A DNA stretch of 64,000 nucleotides, taken from contig CAVQEH010000012.1 of assembly GCA_963711455.1 (NCBI GenBank), positions 1 through 64,000 of the forward strand, read 5' to 3'. Under the pieces are notes generated by a model. The model ran no database searches. It saw only the letters and a list, made by a program, of their open reading frames with translations, and was not told the DNA's origin. Below are positions 28,107 to 36,453 of the stretch, piece after piece (position 1 is the first letter of the stretch; every line of letters begins with the position of its first letter). This DNA is from DATFVA01 sp963711455 (GTDB lineage Bacteria > Bacteroidota > Ignavibacteria > Ignavibacteriales > Ignavibacteriaceae). The translations under genes and the position numbers were made by a program.

Positions 28107-29459
28107 CTAAATTGAGTTAACTCTTTTTATGTAACCGTCAATATCAAATTTTCTTTCAGCACCATTCCTGTTCATATACCTGATTTTTCCGAATATTTCT
28201 CTTTCAGCCCACGGACGATCATGAACACCACCGATTGACCAGGCACATCCTGCATAACCATTAGGATCTCTGCCATCAAGCGCATATTTATCATTTAAAT
28301 AAATTGCAATCGTAAGTGCATACTGCGGAGTGTTTGTCCATTCAAGAATTTTCTTTGCCCAGTACATTCGCATATAACCGTGCATTCTCCCTGTCTTAAT
28401 TAATTCGTTCTGTGCAGCATTCCATAAATCATCGTGAGTCTGGGCATTTTCAAATTCATCTTTTGTATAAATGTATTCACGTTTATCATCTTTATGCTTA
28501 AATAAAGTTTCTCTCGCCCATCCAGGAAAGGCTTTGAACGAATCATAACCAGAATTATAAAAACAGAAATTATCTGAAAGCTCTTTTCTCACAATTAATT
28601 CCTCTAGAAAAGCCTTTTCCGATTCCGGATTTCCACCAAACTTTTTTACTTCAAATGCAGCCATCTGTGCAGAAATTTGTCCAAAGTGGAAGTATGGAGA
28701 CAAATTTGATTGCGCATTTTTAGTCGGATCATTTCTTTCTTCTGCATATTTATCAAATTTATTTTCGAGAAAGAATTTTAATGATTCCAAAGCTGAGTGT
28801 TCGCCCGGATTTATCCAATCAACTTCTTTAACAGTTTTATTAACATTTAAATTTTGAAACGCCTTTCCCCAATCAATTGATGATGCCGAAAAAGAATTAT
28901 CTCTTTTCATTTTTTTTAATTCGGGAAATTCAACAAGGAATTCTGAAAGATGATTATGAATCCTGGGACGAATTGTGTAGGCTGCAAACTCCTGCTTATC
29001 TGAAACCAGCCAGCACGGATTTATGTTATGAGCATCAACTTCATAAAAAGGGATATTTATTTTCCCGGCGATTTTTCTCTTCCATATTCTTTTGATCTTT
29101 ATTGGATCAAAATCTGAAACAAGTATGCTTACATTATTTTTTTTAATAAACGAAGGGATGTTCTTATTAGGTTCACCTGATAATAGAAAGAAAGTAATAT
29201 TATAATTTTTTAATTCCTGTTCTACCTCTTTTAATCCATTAAGCATAAAGCTATACTGGCGTATTGTAGCTTCAAGAAAATCAGGTGCGATATTGAAAAC
29301 AACTCCCAGTGGTCGTCCTTTTTGCAATGCAAGCTGCTGTGCAAATAAAAGTGCATAATTATTGTGTACACGCTGGTCACGACTCATCCAGTATATAACA
29401 GGTCCTTTACTTTCATTTCCATCTTTTAATAGTCTTATCCTTTGTTGAATATTATCCAT
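28107..29459 (-). CDS. Class II deoxyribodipyrimidine (CPD) photolyase
   Basis: This 450-residue flavoprotein repairs cyclobutane pyrimidine dimers with light. The N-terminal Rossmann-like domain has GPVIYWMSRDQRVHNNYALLFAQ, which is characteristic of class II photolyases. The C-terminal FAD domain has LSPYFHFGQISAQ, LIKTGRMHGYMRMYWAKKILEW and YALDGRDPNGYAGCAWSIGGVHDRPW, all strongly diagnostic. Full length. It lies 112 bases downstream of the xth gene on the same strand, within a group of genes for DNA repair and manganese uptake. Confidence 0.95.
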   Translation of the reverse strand: MDNIQQRIRLLKDGNESKGPVIYWMSRDQRVHNNYALLFAQQLALQKGRPLGVVFNIAPDFLEATIRQYSFMLNGLKEVEQELKNYNITFFLLSGEPNKNIPSFIKKNNVSILVSDFDPIKIKRIWKRKIAGKINIPFYEVDAHNINPCWLVSDKQEFAAYTIRPRIHNHLSEFLVEFPELKKMKRDNSFSASSIDWGKAFQNLNVNKTVKEVDWINPGEHSALESLKFFLENKFDKYAEERNDPTKNAQSNLSPYFHFGQISAQMAAFEVKKFGGNPESEKAFLEELIVRKELSDNFCFYNSGYDSFKAFPGWARETLFKHKDDKREYIYTKDEFENAQTHDDLWNAAQNELIKTGRMHGYMRMYWAKKILEWTNTPQYALTIAIYLNDKYALDGRDPNGYAGCAWSIGGVHDRPWAEREIFGKIRYMNRNGAERKFDIDGYIKRVNSI

Positions 29460-29571
29460 AGGGATTATTAAAAATATTCATTAATTAATATTCCATTATC
29501 ATTTGGCAAATGAAAATTCAATAAATTTCTGTCTAATGATTCTTGAGTGGTATCTTAACTAAAATTAGATG

Positions 29572-30346
29572 TTACAAACTTATTTCAATTCCTATAGGAC
29601 AATGATCCGACCCCATTACATCCGGCAGGATAAAGGAGGATTTAATATTTTTTTTGAATTCATCATTAACAAAAAAGTAATCTATACGCCAGCCAACATT
29701 TCTTTCCCGTGCTCGTGTAACCTGATCCCACCAGGTATAATTCTTGGGTTCCTGGTTAAACATCCGGAAAGTATCAACATATCCATTTGAAAGGAATTTA
29801 TCTACCCACTCTCTTTCCTCAGGAAGAAATCCTGAAATAGTTGAATTTTCTTTGGGTCGTGCCAAATCAATTTCTTTATGAGCAGTGTTAACGTCTCCGC
29901 AAATTACTACCTGCTTTCCAATCTTTTTAAGGTTGTTAACACAATTAAGGAAAGCATCGTAAAAATCCATTTTATATTGCAGGCGTTCTGCGTTCTTTTT
30001 GCCATTGGGATAATAAATGTTGAATAAAACAAAATGCGGATATTCTATGATTAAATATTCTTCCCTCATTATCAAACTTTTCTATTCCAAAACCTTTTTT
30101 AATACTTAATGGTTTTTCTTTAGTATAAACTGCAACTCCGCTGTAGCCTTTTCTTTCTCCGGAACAGAAATATGACTGATAACCTTCTACATTTTTAAGC
30201 TCGTCAACAAGCTGTTCTTCATGTGCTTTAGTTTCCTGCAGACAAAGAATATCAGGACTCTCTTTATTGAGCCATTCAAGAAATCCCTTTTTATGAATTG
30301 CTCTTATGCCGTTAACATTCCACGATAGTAATTTTAATATTCTCAT
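29572..30346 (-). pseudogene. xth: Exodeoxyribonuclease III, frameshifted by one base
   Basis: The two parts of a single Xth/AP endonuclease lie in different frames. The N-terminal part (from 30346) reads LKLLSWNVNGIRA with the catalytic Glu in CLQETK (residue 38) and runs to FGIEKFDNEGR. The C-terminal part continues YLIIEYPHFVLFNIYYPNGKK, CGDVNTAH, RIDYFFVN and ends with GSDHCPIGIEI, holding the Asp-Asn and Asp-His active-site pairs. One extra base at 30058-30059 (an AA pair on the minus strand) shifts the frame; removing it restores about 257 codons of normal length. Every catalytic motif is intact, so this is either a sequencing or assembly error or a very recent mutation. It follows the NRAMP gene by 13 bases. 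Confidence 0.9.
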
Positions 30347-30359
30347 GATTCCTTATAAT

Positions 30360-32252
30360 TTATTGTTCAACTGGTATAGCTAAAACAGGTATTCTTACTT
30401 TGTGTCTTAGTTCATCAACAGTGGAGCCGTAAATAATGTCCTTCAACATTTTATGCCCATGGCTTCCTACTATTAAAAGTTCAAGCTCTTCTTTCTTAGA
30501 AATACGTGCAATTTCATTTTCGGGTTCTCCACCACCAATGACTGTATGCGTTTTAAGATTTTCTTTCTTTAATCCTGCAGCAAAGTCTTCCAGATATTCT
30601 TCCATTTCAACAGCTCTTTTATCAGCTACCAGGTCTCCGATAAATCTTCCTGTTACCGTTTCAACACAATGAAGCAGATAAATTTCAGGATTTAATGACC
30701 TGACTAAGGGTAGGGCTCCTTTAATAATTTCTTTATCTCTTTCCAGGTTTCCCTCAAGAGCAATTCCTATTTTTTTGTAAACGTTTGGAATAACTTTCCT
30801 TGTTTCAAAAATTGAAAATAAAAGTGATTTTTTTGCAATAACTTTTTCAAATCTTTCCTTCTTCAAATACGGTTCAATTGTTATCCATAGTAACAACAAA
30901 ACCATAAGAATACTGAACGGAATAAAAACAAATTTAATACCAAGTTCCACTATTCCAGGCGTTGAAATATTTTCTACTGTAAAATCATAAACAAGTTTTA
31001 GGTTGAGAACAATAATAAGTGCGGCAGCAAACCAGGCAATTATTCTCAACAAATTCTGGGACGCAAACTCCTTCATTTGTTTTTTACTTCCGGTAAAATG
31101 CAATAGGGGAATAAGAGCAAAAGGAAGTTGTAAGGAAAGGACAACTTGTGAAAAAACCAGGAGCCCGTCGACAGATTTATCACCTGAAATTTTAATTACA
31201 ATAAGTGTTGGGATAATAGCAATGAACCGGGTAATTAATCTTCTAAGCCATGGTCTGATCTTCAATCCGATAAAACCTTCCATTACAATCTGACCCGCAA
31301 ATGTACCTGTTATTGTAGATGACTGCCCGGCAGCAAGCAGACCTATTCCAAAAGCGATCGGAGCAAATTTATTTCCAAGCAGTGGAGCAAGTAATGCATG
31401 TGCATCAATAATTGAAGCAACCTCCGAATGTCCACTGGTAAAAAACACAGCTGCTGCCAGAATTAATATTGCAGCGTTAACTAAAAATGCTGCATTCAAA
31501 GCTACAACCGAATCGATAAAATTAAATTTATTTGCTTCTCTCAATCCTAAAGATGTTCTTTCAATATTACGTGACTGCACGAGAGCAGAGTGTAAATAAA
31601 GATTATGGGGCATTACAGTTGCACCGATTATTCCAAGTGATATATAAAGTGCGTCACTGTTCATTGTTGTTGGAATAAACCCTATCACTATTGCACCAAA
31701 ATCCGGTTTTGATAAAAACATTTCAAAAGCAAAACAAACTCCAATAGTTGCAACAAGAGCAAGAATAAAAGCTTCCATCTTTCTTATTCCGAAAGACATC
31801 AGCAACATCAGGATAAGTACATCAAAACTGGTAACAACAACTCCCCACAGAATAGGTAAACCGAAAAGAAGATACAGTCCGACTGCAGATCCGATTATTT
31901 CCGCTAAATCTGTTGCAGCTATTGCAACTTCAGTCAGAATCCATAAAATGGTATTTATAGTTTTTGGATAATGATCATGGCATGCTTGCGCTAAATCCCT
32001 TCCGGTTACAATTCCTAATCTTGCTGACAATGTCTGAAAAAGAATTGCCATTAAATTTGCAAGAAGAATTACCCAGATTAATTTGTAACCGAACTGCGCA
32101 CCTCCCGCAAGGTCGGTTGCCCAGTTTCCCGGATCCATGTAACCGACAGAAACCATAAAAGCCGGACCGGTAAAAAGAAATAATCTTAACCAGAATTTTT
32201 TTTCTTTCCTGGTATCAACCGAAGAATGAACCTCGGCTAAAGACTTATCCAT
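30360..32252 (-). CDS. NRAMP divalent metal transporter fused to a universal stress protein domain
   Basis: This 630-residue protein joins two units. Residues about 20-450 are an NRAMP (MntH-like) transporter with the metal-site motif DPGNWATD near residue 41 and the second signature GATVMPHNLYLHSALVQSR near residue 210, in about eleven membrane helices. Residues about 480-630 form a cytoplasmic UspA-type domain with the ATP-binding G-x2-G-x9-G-S pattern (IVGSHGHKMLKDIIYGSTVDEL). It imports Mn2+ and/or Fe2+. The gene follows a DtxR/MntR regulator by 28 bases and is probably controlled by it. The stress domain may sense nucleotide or adjust transport; that is inference. Confidence 0.93.
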   Translation of the reverse strand: MDKSLAEVHSSVDTRKEKKFWLRLFLFTGPAFMVSVGYMDPGNWATDLAGGAQFGYKLIWVILLANLMAILFQTLSARLGIVTGRDLAQACHDHYPKTINTILWILTEVAIAATDLAEIIGSAVGLYLLFGLPILWGVVVTSFDVLILMLLMSFGIRKMEAFILALVATIGVCFAFEMFLSKPDFGAIVIGFIPTTMNSDALYISLGIIGATVMPHNLYLHSALVQSRNIERTSLGLREANKFNFIDSVVALNAAFLVNAAILILAAAVFFTSGHSEVASIIDAHALLAPLLGNKFAPIAFGIGLLAAGQSSTITGTFAGQIVMEGFIGLKIRPWLRRLITRFIAIIPTLIVIKISGDKSVDGLLVFSQVVLSLQLPFALIPLLHFTGSKKQMKEFASQNLLRIIAWFAAALIIVLNLKLVYDFTVENISTPGIVELGIKFVFIPFSILMVLLLLWITIEPYLKKERFEKVIAKKSLLFSIFETRKVIPNVYKKIGIALEGNLERDKEIIKGALPLVRSLNPEIYLLHCVETVTGRFIGDLVADKRAVEMEEYLEDFAAGLKKENLKTHTVIGGGEPENEIARISKKEELELLIVGSHGHKMLKDIIYGSTVDELRHKVRIPVLAIPVEQ

Positions 32253-32280
32253 AAAGTACCATTGTAAATAATTCCATTTT

Positions 32281-32943
32281 CTATTTTTTAATAATTTCTA
32301 CAAAAATGTTCTCAGCAATCTTGTGGCTTATATTCCTGTCCTTTCCCTGAACATTTATCAACATTGATTTATCAAAATTTCTAATAACCTTCATCTCGAT
32401 TAATTCATTCAGCTTAATCCCTATTTCGGCTATGTATACAAGAAAACTTTCATCAAAATCATTTACGCGAATTACTTTTCCTTTCTCACCTTCCTTGAGC
32501 ATAGTGAGAGGAATATTCTTTTTAAGCTTGGGGACTTTTCCTTCCTTTGAGGGAATAGGATCGCCGTGCGGATCATATTCAGGAAACTCAAGCATTTCCT
32601 CCATCCTGTTTATTAATTCATCTGAAGAAGAATGTTCCAGCTTGTGTGCTTCATCGTGTACCTTATCCCAGGGCATTCCAACAACCTGGTTTAAGAACAC
32701 TTCCCATATCCTGTGTCGTCGTACCATATTTTTCGCATAGGCTTTTCCTTTATCAGTAAGAGTAATGCTTTTATATTTCCTATAATTCACGTATTCTTCT
32801 TTTGAAAGCCTGCGCAGCATATCTGTGACTGCAGCATTGGAAATCTGCAGTTTATCGGCAACAAGGGTAGGTTTAATTTCACCATTTTCATCCTTGTACT
32901 TATAGATTGTACTTAAATAATCCTCTTTTGAGATGTTTGCCAT
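32281..32943 (-). CDS. DtxR/MntR family metal-dependent transcriptional regulator
   Basis: This 220-residue repressor has an N-terminal winged helix (EDYLSTIYKYKDENGEIK, VADKLQISNAAVTDMLRRL), a dimerisation and metal-binding region with the family pattern (RRHRIWEVFLNQVVGMPWDKVHDEAHKLEHSSSDELINRM) near residues 70-115, and a C-terminal FeoA/SH3-like domain (about 145-218). This three-domain layout is closer to DtxR/IdeR than to the shorter MntR. It lies immediately upstream of the NRAMP gene in the same transcription unit. A perfect inverted repeat just upstream is a likely autoregulatory operator. Whether the co-repressor is Mn2+ or Fe2+ cannot be told from sequence alone. Confidence 0.93.
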   Translation of the reverse strand: MANISKEDYLSTIYKYKDENGEIKPTLVADKLQISNAAVTDMLRRLSKEEYVNYRKYKSITLTDKGKAYAKNMVRRHRIWEVFLNQVVGMPWDKVHDEAHKLEHSSSDELINRMEEMLEFPEYDPHGDPIPSKEGKVPKLKKNIPLTMLKEGEKGKVIRVNDFDESFLVYIAEIGIKLNELIEMKVIRNFDKSMLINVQGKDRNISHKIAENIFVEIIKK

Positions 32944-32963
32944 AATTGTTAATAATTTAAGTA

Positions 32964-32982
32964 TTAACTTGAATAAAGTTAA
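32964..32982 (-). promoter_or_regulatory. Candidate DtxR/MntR operator
   Basis: The perfect inverted repeat TTAACTT-N5-AAGTTAA lies 21 bases upstream of the regulator start codon. Its size (19 bases, dyad) fits DtxR-family operators. An outer pair TTTAAG/CTTAAA (32956-32961 and 32988-32993) flanks it. Binding is inferred from position and symmetry only. Confidence 0.5.
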
Positions 32983-33064
32983 GCAAGCTTAAATATAAAA
33001 TCAAGTATATCTAATTTAATTGATGGAATTCTTGATTTTTTTGAAATTTTTAGAAAAGAAAAAT

Positions 33065-33093
33065 ATGCCGGAAAGTACCTCCGGCATTTTTTT
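33065..33093 (-). terminator. Intrinsic terminator after the TM2 gene
   Basis: An 8-base stem ATGCCGGA/TCCGGCAT (33065-33072 and 33080-33087) with a 7-base loop is followed on the minus strand by ATTTTTC and more T. It closes the minus-strand unit of DUF2752 and TM2 genes. The opposite strand also has a seven-T run, so it may work both ways. Confidence 0.85.
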
Positions 33094-33106
33094 AAAAAAA
33101 CCGGGA

Positions 33107-33454
33107 TCAGCTTATAAGCATCCCTGAGACCTGGTTGGCTACTTTCTGGTTATATTCATTTGCAAGTCTTTTATGATTAACAATATCTACGATGGTTCCG
33201 ATCAAACAAAGCCCGCCAGTAAACAAATAAAGCAGCCCCATCCCCATCTGATCAATTACAAACCGCTGAACACCGGAAACTCCTAAAAACCCGATTAAAG
33301 TGAGCAGCAGTATAGTTTGCGGATCTTTTCTTCTAGAATTATAAATATTTGCAAACTGTCTGATTTGATCATCACTGAAGTCTTTTAACAGTCCCTGTAA
33401 GTAGCCTAATTCTTCAGGTTCAATGTTAGGCATTAGTTGTAAGAGATTGATCAT
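33107..33454 (-). CDS. TM2 domain membrane protein
   Basis: This is a 115-residue protein. Residues 1-45 form a soluble helical N-terminus (NIEPEELGYLQGLLKDFSDDQ). Residues 48-100 form a TM2 domain with two membrane helices (TILLLTLIGFLGVSGVQRFV and GLLYLFTGGLCLIGTIVDI) joined by the G-x-x-G-R/Q-F type turn, ending in a basic tail. The family's biochemical function is unknown. Its start overlaps the end of the DUF2752 gene by 29 bases, so the two are translationally linked, a pairing that recurs in this phylum. Confidence 0.88.
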   Translation of the reverse strand: MINLLQLMPNIEPEELGYLQGLLKDFSDDQIRQFANIYNSRRKDPQTILLLTLIGFLGVSGVQRFVIDQMGMGLLYLFTGGLCLIGTIVDIVNHKRLANEYNQKVANQVSGMLIS

Positions 33455-33785
33455 ATCTTTTCTCCCGGTTATTTGAAAAATAAATTTTTATATCCGAAAA
33501 AGAACTGATTATTAAACCATAAATCCTGCGTACAAGCACTGCAAAAGCAAACAAACCAAGCGGGTGAGCATTAAGTGATTGTTCAATTTTCAGATGAAGA
33601 AGGTAATGAATTGATTTGCCCAATCCGCATCCCGGACAAAAATCTATCCCGATATTCTTAAAAGGGCAAATTGTGAAATGAGATGAGTTGTCCACCTTTA
33701 ACAAGGCAAGCAAGATCAATCCTGAAATCCAGATTAAAGCTTCCGGATTGAACAAGCCGAAAAATTTTTTAAAATCACTTTTCAT
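33426..33785 (-). CDS. DUF2752 membrane protein
   Basis: This 119-residue membrane protein has the DUF2752 signature C-P-x-C-G-x-G (DFCPGCGLGKSIHYLLHL near residues 48-65) preceded by a first cysteine in FTICPFK. Two to three hydrophobic segments are visible (LIWISGLILLALLKV; PLGLFAFAVLVRRIYGLI). The cysteines may bind metal or form a disulfide; the function is unknown. It is the first gene of the DUF2752-TM2 pair. Confidence 0.87.
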   Translation of the reverse strand: MKSDFKKFFGLFNPEALIWISGLILLALLKVDNSSHFTICPFKNIGIDFCPGCGLGKSIHYLLHLKIEQSLNAHPLGLFAFAVLVRRIYGLIISSFSDIKIYFSNNREKRYDQSLTTNA

Positions 33786-33866
33786 CCGGGATAAACATAA
33801 AAGAATTAAAATGGAACTTCAATTAAAATTTGTTGAACGGACTTATTATTTTTTTACCGGAAATAT

Positions 33867-34400
33867 TCAGGATTCAATTCCTTTACGGGATAAAATTCCT
33901 TTCGTATAATAATGTTTTACTTCTTTCATTTCGGTAACCAGGTCGGCAAGCCCGATTATTTCATCGGGGCAGTATCTGCCAGTAAGAATTAATTCAACAT
34001 CTTCCGGTTTCTTTTTTATTGCTGTAATAATTTCTTCAGTTGTTAACAGTTTAAAATAAACTGTTACCAGAATTTCATCTAGAATTATAATATCATATGA
34101 ATGACTCAGCATTAAATTTTCAGCTTTCTTAAGTGCTTTTTCTGCGTTCAGTTTTTCTTCTTCAGATGGAAGCTCCTTTTTATATACAAAATCATCATTC
34201 CCCTTCTGTTCTAAGGTAATCCAATCGTTCAGCTTTTTTAATGTATTTATTTCACTGTAAGGATATTCTTTCATAAACTGGATTATATATGATTTTAATC
34301 CTGCACCTGCAGCACGAACCGCCTGACCAATTGCCGCAGTGGTCTTTCCTTTTCCGTTGCCGGTATATACCTGAATAAATCCTTGCTTAAGATTTCCCAT
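33867..34400 (-). CDS. cobO: Corrinoid (cob(I)alamin) adenosyltransferase, CobA/CobO/BtuR type
   Basis: This 177-residue enzyme attaches the 5'-deoxyadenosyl group of ATP to cob(I)alamin or other corrinoids. It opens with FIQVYTGNGKGKTTAAIGQAVRAAG, whose GNGKGKTT is the reversed-orientation P-loop of this family, and contains IIILDEILVTVYF (Walker-B-like) near residue 105 and ELILTGRYCPDEIIGLADLVTEM near 145. Full length. No other cobalamin genes or cobalamin riboswitch lie nearby, so this is probably a salvage enzyme working with B12 imported or made elsewhere. Confidence 0.95.
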   Translation of the reverse strand: MGNLKQGFIQVYTGNGKGKTTAAIGQAVRAAGAGLKSYIIQFMKEYPYSEINTLKKLNDWITLEQKGNDDFVYKKELPSEEEKLNAEKALKKAENLMLSHSYDIIILDEILVTVYFKLLTTEEIITAIKKKPEDVELILTGRYCPDEIIGLADLVTEMKEVKHYYTKGILSRKGIES

Positions 34401-34623
34401 GTTCTTCCAGATTAATTATAAATCTCTTTAATTTAAAGATTAAAAAATAAATTCTTAGTTTGAAACAAAATTATAATTTTAATCCATTTGAATTTCAAAA
34501 AAAATCATTATTTCCTTCTTTTTGATTCTTTTCTCCTCTTGTTTTTGGCATTAAATTTAATACTCTAATAATGATTCTAATTCAGGTAAAATGAAAATTT
34601 TTAAATAAAAAGGGCGGAAAAAT

Positions 34624-34731
34624 ATGGAAATAATTTCTGATTCTCTGACGATCATTCTTTCAATCTCGCTTCTTGTTATTTTTTTAATTGTGGGATTCAG
34701 TTTTACCAAAGAAAAAAGCAAGACAGATTAA
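34624..34731 (+). CDS. Putative 35-residue single-span membrane protein
   Basis: A short frame reads MEIISDSLTIILSISLLVI and continues through FLIVGFSF to a charged tail, KEKSKTD. It is a single hydrophobic helix with an acidic N-terminus and a basic C-terminus, as in real small membrane proteins. A purine-rich AAAAAGGGCGG lies 5 bases before the ATG. It precedes another small membrane protein gene on the same strand. Too short for certainty. Confidence 0.35.
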   Translation: MEIISDSLTIILSISLLVIFLIVGFSFTKEKSKTD

Positions 34732-34859
34732 AAAAGCGATCATATATCCTCTTAATTGCATTTCGGTAAACAATTACTTCAGACAGCTTTGAAGTGATTA
34801 TCATAACAACCATTGATACCAATATAACATTATTTTTCTCTTAACAATTTTATAAGAAT

Positions 34860-35138
34860 ATGTCGTTTTTTGAATTTATTATTTTATTAATTATTGCAGG
34901 TATTAGCGGTTCAATAGGACAATCGCTAACAGGGTTTAGCCGTGGCGGTTGTTTCCTTTCAATTGTTGTAGGTTTTATAGGTGCAGTTATAGGAACATGG
35001 ATTGCAAACAAAATAAACCTGCCAGAAATATTCGTTTTAAACATTGGAGATATTTCATTTCCTATTGTATGGGCTATAATTGGTGCAGTCGTATTTACGG
35101 CAATACTTAGTTTACTTACCCCGCAAAGAAGAAATTAA
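34860..35138 (+). CDS. GlsB/YeaQ/YmgE family membrane protein
   Basis: This 92-residue hydrophobic protein of the transglycosylase-associated family has about three membrane helices and glycine-rich turns (ISGSIGQSLTGFSRGGCFLSIVVGFIGAVIGTWI) and ends with a basic TPQRRN tail. Members are common stress-induced inner-membrane proteins; despite the family name no enzymatic activity is established. A MarR regulator gene follows 68 bases later on the same strand. There is no clear ribosome binding site. Confidence 0.88.
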   Translation: MSFFEFIILLIIAGISGSIGQSLTGFSRGGCFLSIVVGFIGAVIGTWIANKINLPEIFVLNIGDISFPIVWAIIGAVVFTAILSLLTPQRRN

Positions 35139-35206
35139 AATTATTTTCTTGATTGTTCCTTCCTTAAACGTTAGTTTTCATTTTACTTATTTAATTTGAA
35201 CCTGAG

Positions 35207-35653
35207 ATGGGTACACATCATAAAGGAAATAAAAAAGAAATTACGGCACTTGATACTTATATCAAGTTAGTTCGTGCAGTAGAATCTCTGAACCAGAGGT
35301 TATATCCTTTTCTATTAAAGCATGGATTATCAGAAAGTCAGTTTTCTGTTCTGGAAGCATTATATCATTTAGGACCAATGTACCAGAGGGAATTAAGCGA
35401 CAAGCTTTTACGAAGCCCTGGAAATATAACAATGGTTATAGATAATCTCGAAAAAAGAAATTATGTAAAAAGGGAGAGGGGAGAAATAGACCGCAGACAT
35501 TACATAATTCATCTTACCTCTGAGGGGAAAGAATTCATAAAAAAAATTTTCCCTGAACACGTTAATTCTATTGTAAAAGAACTAGGCATACTTAGTGAAG
35601 AGGAACAATGCAAACTTCAAAAAATGTGTAAACAAATCGGGATGAAGGAATAA
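35207..35653 (+). CDS. MarR family transcriptional regulator
   Basis: This 148-residue winged-helix protein has the helix-turn-helix ALYHLGPMYQRELSDKLLRSPGNITMVIDNLEKR around residues 50-82 and the wing YVKRERGEIDRRHYIIHLT with the conserved D-R-R. The N-terminal helix LDTYIKLVRAVESLNQRLYP and the C-terminal helices provide dimerisation. It may control the upstream small membrane protein gene or itself; the ligand is unknown. It is convergent with the sirtuin gene. An AT-only inverted repeat (35658-35667 and 35688-35697) lies between the two. Confidence 0.92.
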   Translation: MGTHHKGNKKEITALDTYIKLVRAVESLNQRLYPFLLKHGLSESQFSVLEALYHLGPMYQRELSDKLLRSPGNITMVIDNLEKRNYVKRERGEIDRRHYIIHLTSEGKEFIKKIFPEHVNSIVKELGILSEEEQCKLQKMCKQIGMKE

Positions 35654-35694
35654 AGAGTAAAATATTTCATCAAGTTACAATTCTATAAAATATT

Positions 35695-36450
35695 TTATCG
35701 AAACTGTTTGTTTTTTTCTTTTTTCAATTCATCTACAATCGCTGGTAAAGTTTTTCCAGCTTCTCCATAAAAAGATTTATTTGAAAGATAAGATATTTCA
35801 GTTTCTTCAATATTTACTTCTACAATATAAGCACCATTTTCTCTTGCAGTATATATCAGTGATGCCGCAGGATAAACTACTGCTGAAGTTCCAACCACAA
35901 AAAATACATCGCAATTTTTTGATGCCTCTGCAGACGCCTGAAACTGATCCTGAGGGAGATATTCTCCAAACCAGACGATATCAGGTCTTATCAGCCCGCC
36001 GCATTTAGTACATGTGGGAATTTTCCCTTTAAACGGCAACTCGTCATTATAAAAAGTCTTGCAATTAATACAATAATTTCTCTCTATATTCCCGTGAAGC
36101 TCATATATTTTTTCACTTCCTGCTCTTCTGTGAAGATTATCTATATTTTGTGTTACCACTGTAACTTCTTTAAAGAGATTCTGCATCTCGGCAATTGCCT
36201 TATGACCAGGGTTTGGTTCTGACTGGTGAATAATTTTTTTCCTGTGAGAATACCATTCCCAAACCATTTCAGGATTCCTGAGGAAAGCATCAAAGTTTGC
36301 AAGCTCTTCGGGTTTAAGCTTATTCCAGATTCCATCTTTTCCTCTAAAAGTAGGAATATTACTCTCAGCAGATATTCCCGCTCCTGTAAAAAAAACAATA
36401 GATTCCGACTCAAGCAGTTTGCTGATAAAATTTTGCGGGATATCTATCAT
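35695..36450 (-). CDS. NAD-dependent protein deacylase, sirtuin (CobB-like)
   Basis: This 251-residue class III sirtuin removes acyl groups from lysine using NAD. It shows FFTGAGISAESNIPTFRG (NAD-binding, residues 20-37), TQNIDNLH with catalytic His119 in ELHGN, a zinc site of Cys127, Cys130, Cys147 and Cys150, and VVGTSAVVYPAA. Tyr67 and Arg70 form the Y-x-x-R pair that in SIRT5 and CobB recognises succinyl- or malonyl-lysine, so desuccinylase activity is likely. It follows the TPR gene by 3 bases in one transcription unit. Confidence 0.95.
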   Translation of the reverse strand: MIDIPQNFISKLLESESIVFFTGAGISAESNIPTFRGKDGIWNKLKPEELANFDAFLRNPEMVWEWYSHRKKIIHQSEPNPGHKAIAEMQNLFKEVTVVTQNIDNLHRRAGSEKIYELHGNIERNYCINCKTFYNDELPFKGKIPTCTKCGGLIRPDIVWFGEYLPQDQFQASAEASKNCDVFFVVGTSAVVYPAASLIYTARENGAYIVEVNIEETEISYLSNKSFYGEAGKTLPAIVDELKKEKNKQFR

Positions 36451-36453
36451 TGA

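Noticed and set aside
33688..33909. Plus-strand frame antisense to the DUF2752 and cobO genes
   Set aside because: It is a shadow of well-supported genes on the other strand.
35658..35697. AT-only inverted repeat between the MarR and sirtuin genes as a terminator
   Set aside because: The stem is only A and T and no T-run follows clearly; symmetry is expected by chance in such sequence.
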